Below are positions 29,482-30,187 of a stretch of 30,187 nucleotides of DNA, in pieces (within the stretch, counting starts at the first letter, position 1; each line of letters starts with the position of its first letter). The stretch covers positions 1-30,187 of the forward strand of contig JAYKXP010000307.1 of the NCBI GenBank assembly GCA_037176845.1, in the 5' to 3' direction. The notes below the pieces were generated by a model. The model saw nothing but the letters and a program-made list of their open reading frames with translations. It made no database searches and was not told where the DNA came from. The stretch comes from Paramarasmius palmivorus. Lineage: Eukaryota > Basidiomycota > Agaricomycetes > Agaricales > Marasmiaceae. A program made the position numbers and the translations under genes.

Positions 29482-29775
29482 ATGGATCTCATATCACCAT
29501 ATCTGCCAGAGCCTAAACTCTGTATTACGGACCAAGACCTGTGTTTTACACTGCGGAAAGCAATTCCCGAAGACGACCGCCCACCTTGCTTGAGAACCTC
29601 ACCATCTCCCGCCCAAGTACTTTTTCAGGGTCGCCGACATATTGAAAACTGGGTCAATGTCGACAGATTTCAGATGTCCAAGTCTGGAAATTTGCTGCTT
29701 GGTAGCATGTTGCTTTTATCTTCTTCGTCTATTGCTGTCATTGTGTCAACTGCGTCGTTCGTCGGTTCCAGTTGA
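29482..29775 (+). CDS. doubtful ORF, 97 aa
   Basis: ATG at 29482 follows an A-rich leader (TAATAATCAAAA) in DNA of normal CpG content. The first 75 residues look protein-like (MDLISPYLPEPKLCITDQDL, GRRHIENWVNVDRFQMSKSG); the tail is a low-complexity hydrophobic run (LLLSSSSIAVIVSTASFV). A donor-like GGTAGC at 29701 suggests the real gene may splice there. No family recognised. Confidence 0.3.
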   Translation: MDLISPYLPEPKLCITDQDLCFTLRKAIPEDDRPPCLRTSPSPAQVLFQGRRHIENWVNVDRFQMSKSGNLLLGSMLLLSSSSIAVIVSTASFVGSS

Positions 29776-30187
29776 AGATTTCGCCTCTGTCAGGTAGTTC
29801 CTGGCGGAATGAAAAGTTGGATGATCGTATGAGAGATTCGAAGGCTGCGGCTGTTAAATGATAGGGTTCGCGAGATGACGCCGAGGATATCAACGAATCG
29901 CTTGAGCAGCGCATGGTAGTAGGGTGAAAGAGAATGCTGTTGTAGCATCAGTGACAATGACTCGCTATTGTACTGATGAGTCCCAGCTGTTTAGTGAGGA
30001 GAGAAAAGAGAAACACTTGGGTCTTAGGGGACATTACATTTCTGCGGTTGGTCGTTCTCTGCAACCTTTTTCTGGGGTCCGTGCAGCCTTCGGTTTAGAA
30101 AGTAGAAGCATTGATGATGTCTCATTGGCGTTTTTACGTGAATGTCAGTTTGGAATGAACCTGAAATTGTATTGTGAGGGCTAGTCA
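29776..30187. other. right edge, no supported gene
   Basis: CpG-normal sequence with a plus-strand open frame at 29924-30184 (HYISAVGRSLQPFSGVRAAF) that could be a later exon of the gene starting at 29482. No splice pair could be chosen with confidence, and the window ends here. Confidence 0.3.

Noticed and set aside
1..30187. CRISPR arrays, rRNA genes, bacterial operons or phage modules
   Set aside because: No regularly spaced identical repeats, no rRNA-like sequence, and all genes have spliceosomal introns.

Overview
Origin: nuclear DNA of a filamentous basidiomycete, most likely an Agaricomycete. Genes are cut by many 40-80 base GT..AG introns, the recognisable proteins are Ty3/gypsy retrotransposon and hAT transposase types common in that group, and there are no bacterial operons. 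The window is a nest of mobile elements of different ages. I see no housekeeping gene with a certain identity.

Left block, 1-13 kb: AT-rich and extremely poor in CpG. It holds at least seven copies or pieces of one LTR family (TG..CA ends, 5-base target duplications). They are scattered through decayed coding fragments: a disordered gag-like start (322-1003, split in frame by a solo LTR), a B-family DNA polymerase exonuclease relic (6785-7105), one still-open unknown gene (8571-9221), and a frameshifted unknown pseudogene (9605-10996).

Middle block, 13-20.5 kb: tandem repeats and a leader lead into a plus-strand retrotransposon gag ORF. A complete 4167-bp hAT element (13870-18036, TIRs plus 8-base duplication GGCATCGA) splits it precisely. 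The hAT carries a ten-exon transposase (minus strand, inactivated, catalytic D changed to N) and a small intact convergent second gene (14079-14470). After gag comes an unknown spliced pseudogene (19229-20467) that stops where a long LTR begins.

Right block, 20.5-28.8 kb: CpG-rich and young. On the minus strand lie the 3' part of a Ty3/gypsy pol (integrase end, 27865-28808), two PPT-like motifs each with a hairpin, and LTR-like sequence. On the opposite strand, between pol and the LTR, are two intact multi-exon genes: gene A (22741-25321, 10 exons, 691 aa, internal Zn2Cys6-type cysteine cluster) and gene B (26483-27734, 7 exons, 300 aa). A tRNA-like gene sits between them, and the palindrome CATATG is strongly over-represented across the block and concentrated in introns. 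This antisense cargo is the best candidate for an undescribed system: a retrotransposon, or two related ones, carrying spliced antisense genes, one likely encoding a DNA-binding protein.

Right edge, 28.8-30.2 kb: another CpG-poor stretch, a CCGGAT-rich cluster and weak ORFs. All exon models come from reading frame and splice-site logic by eye; no database search was possible.
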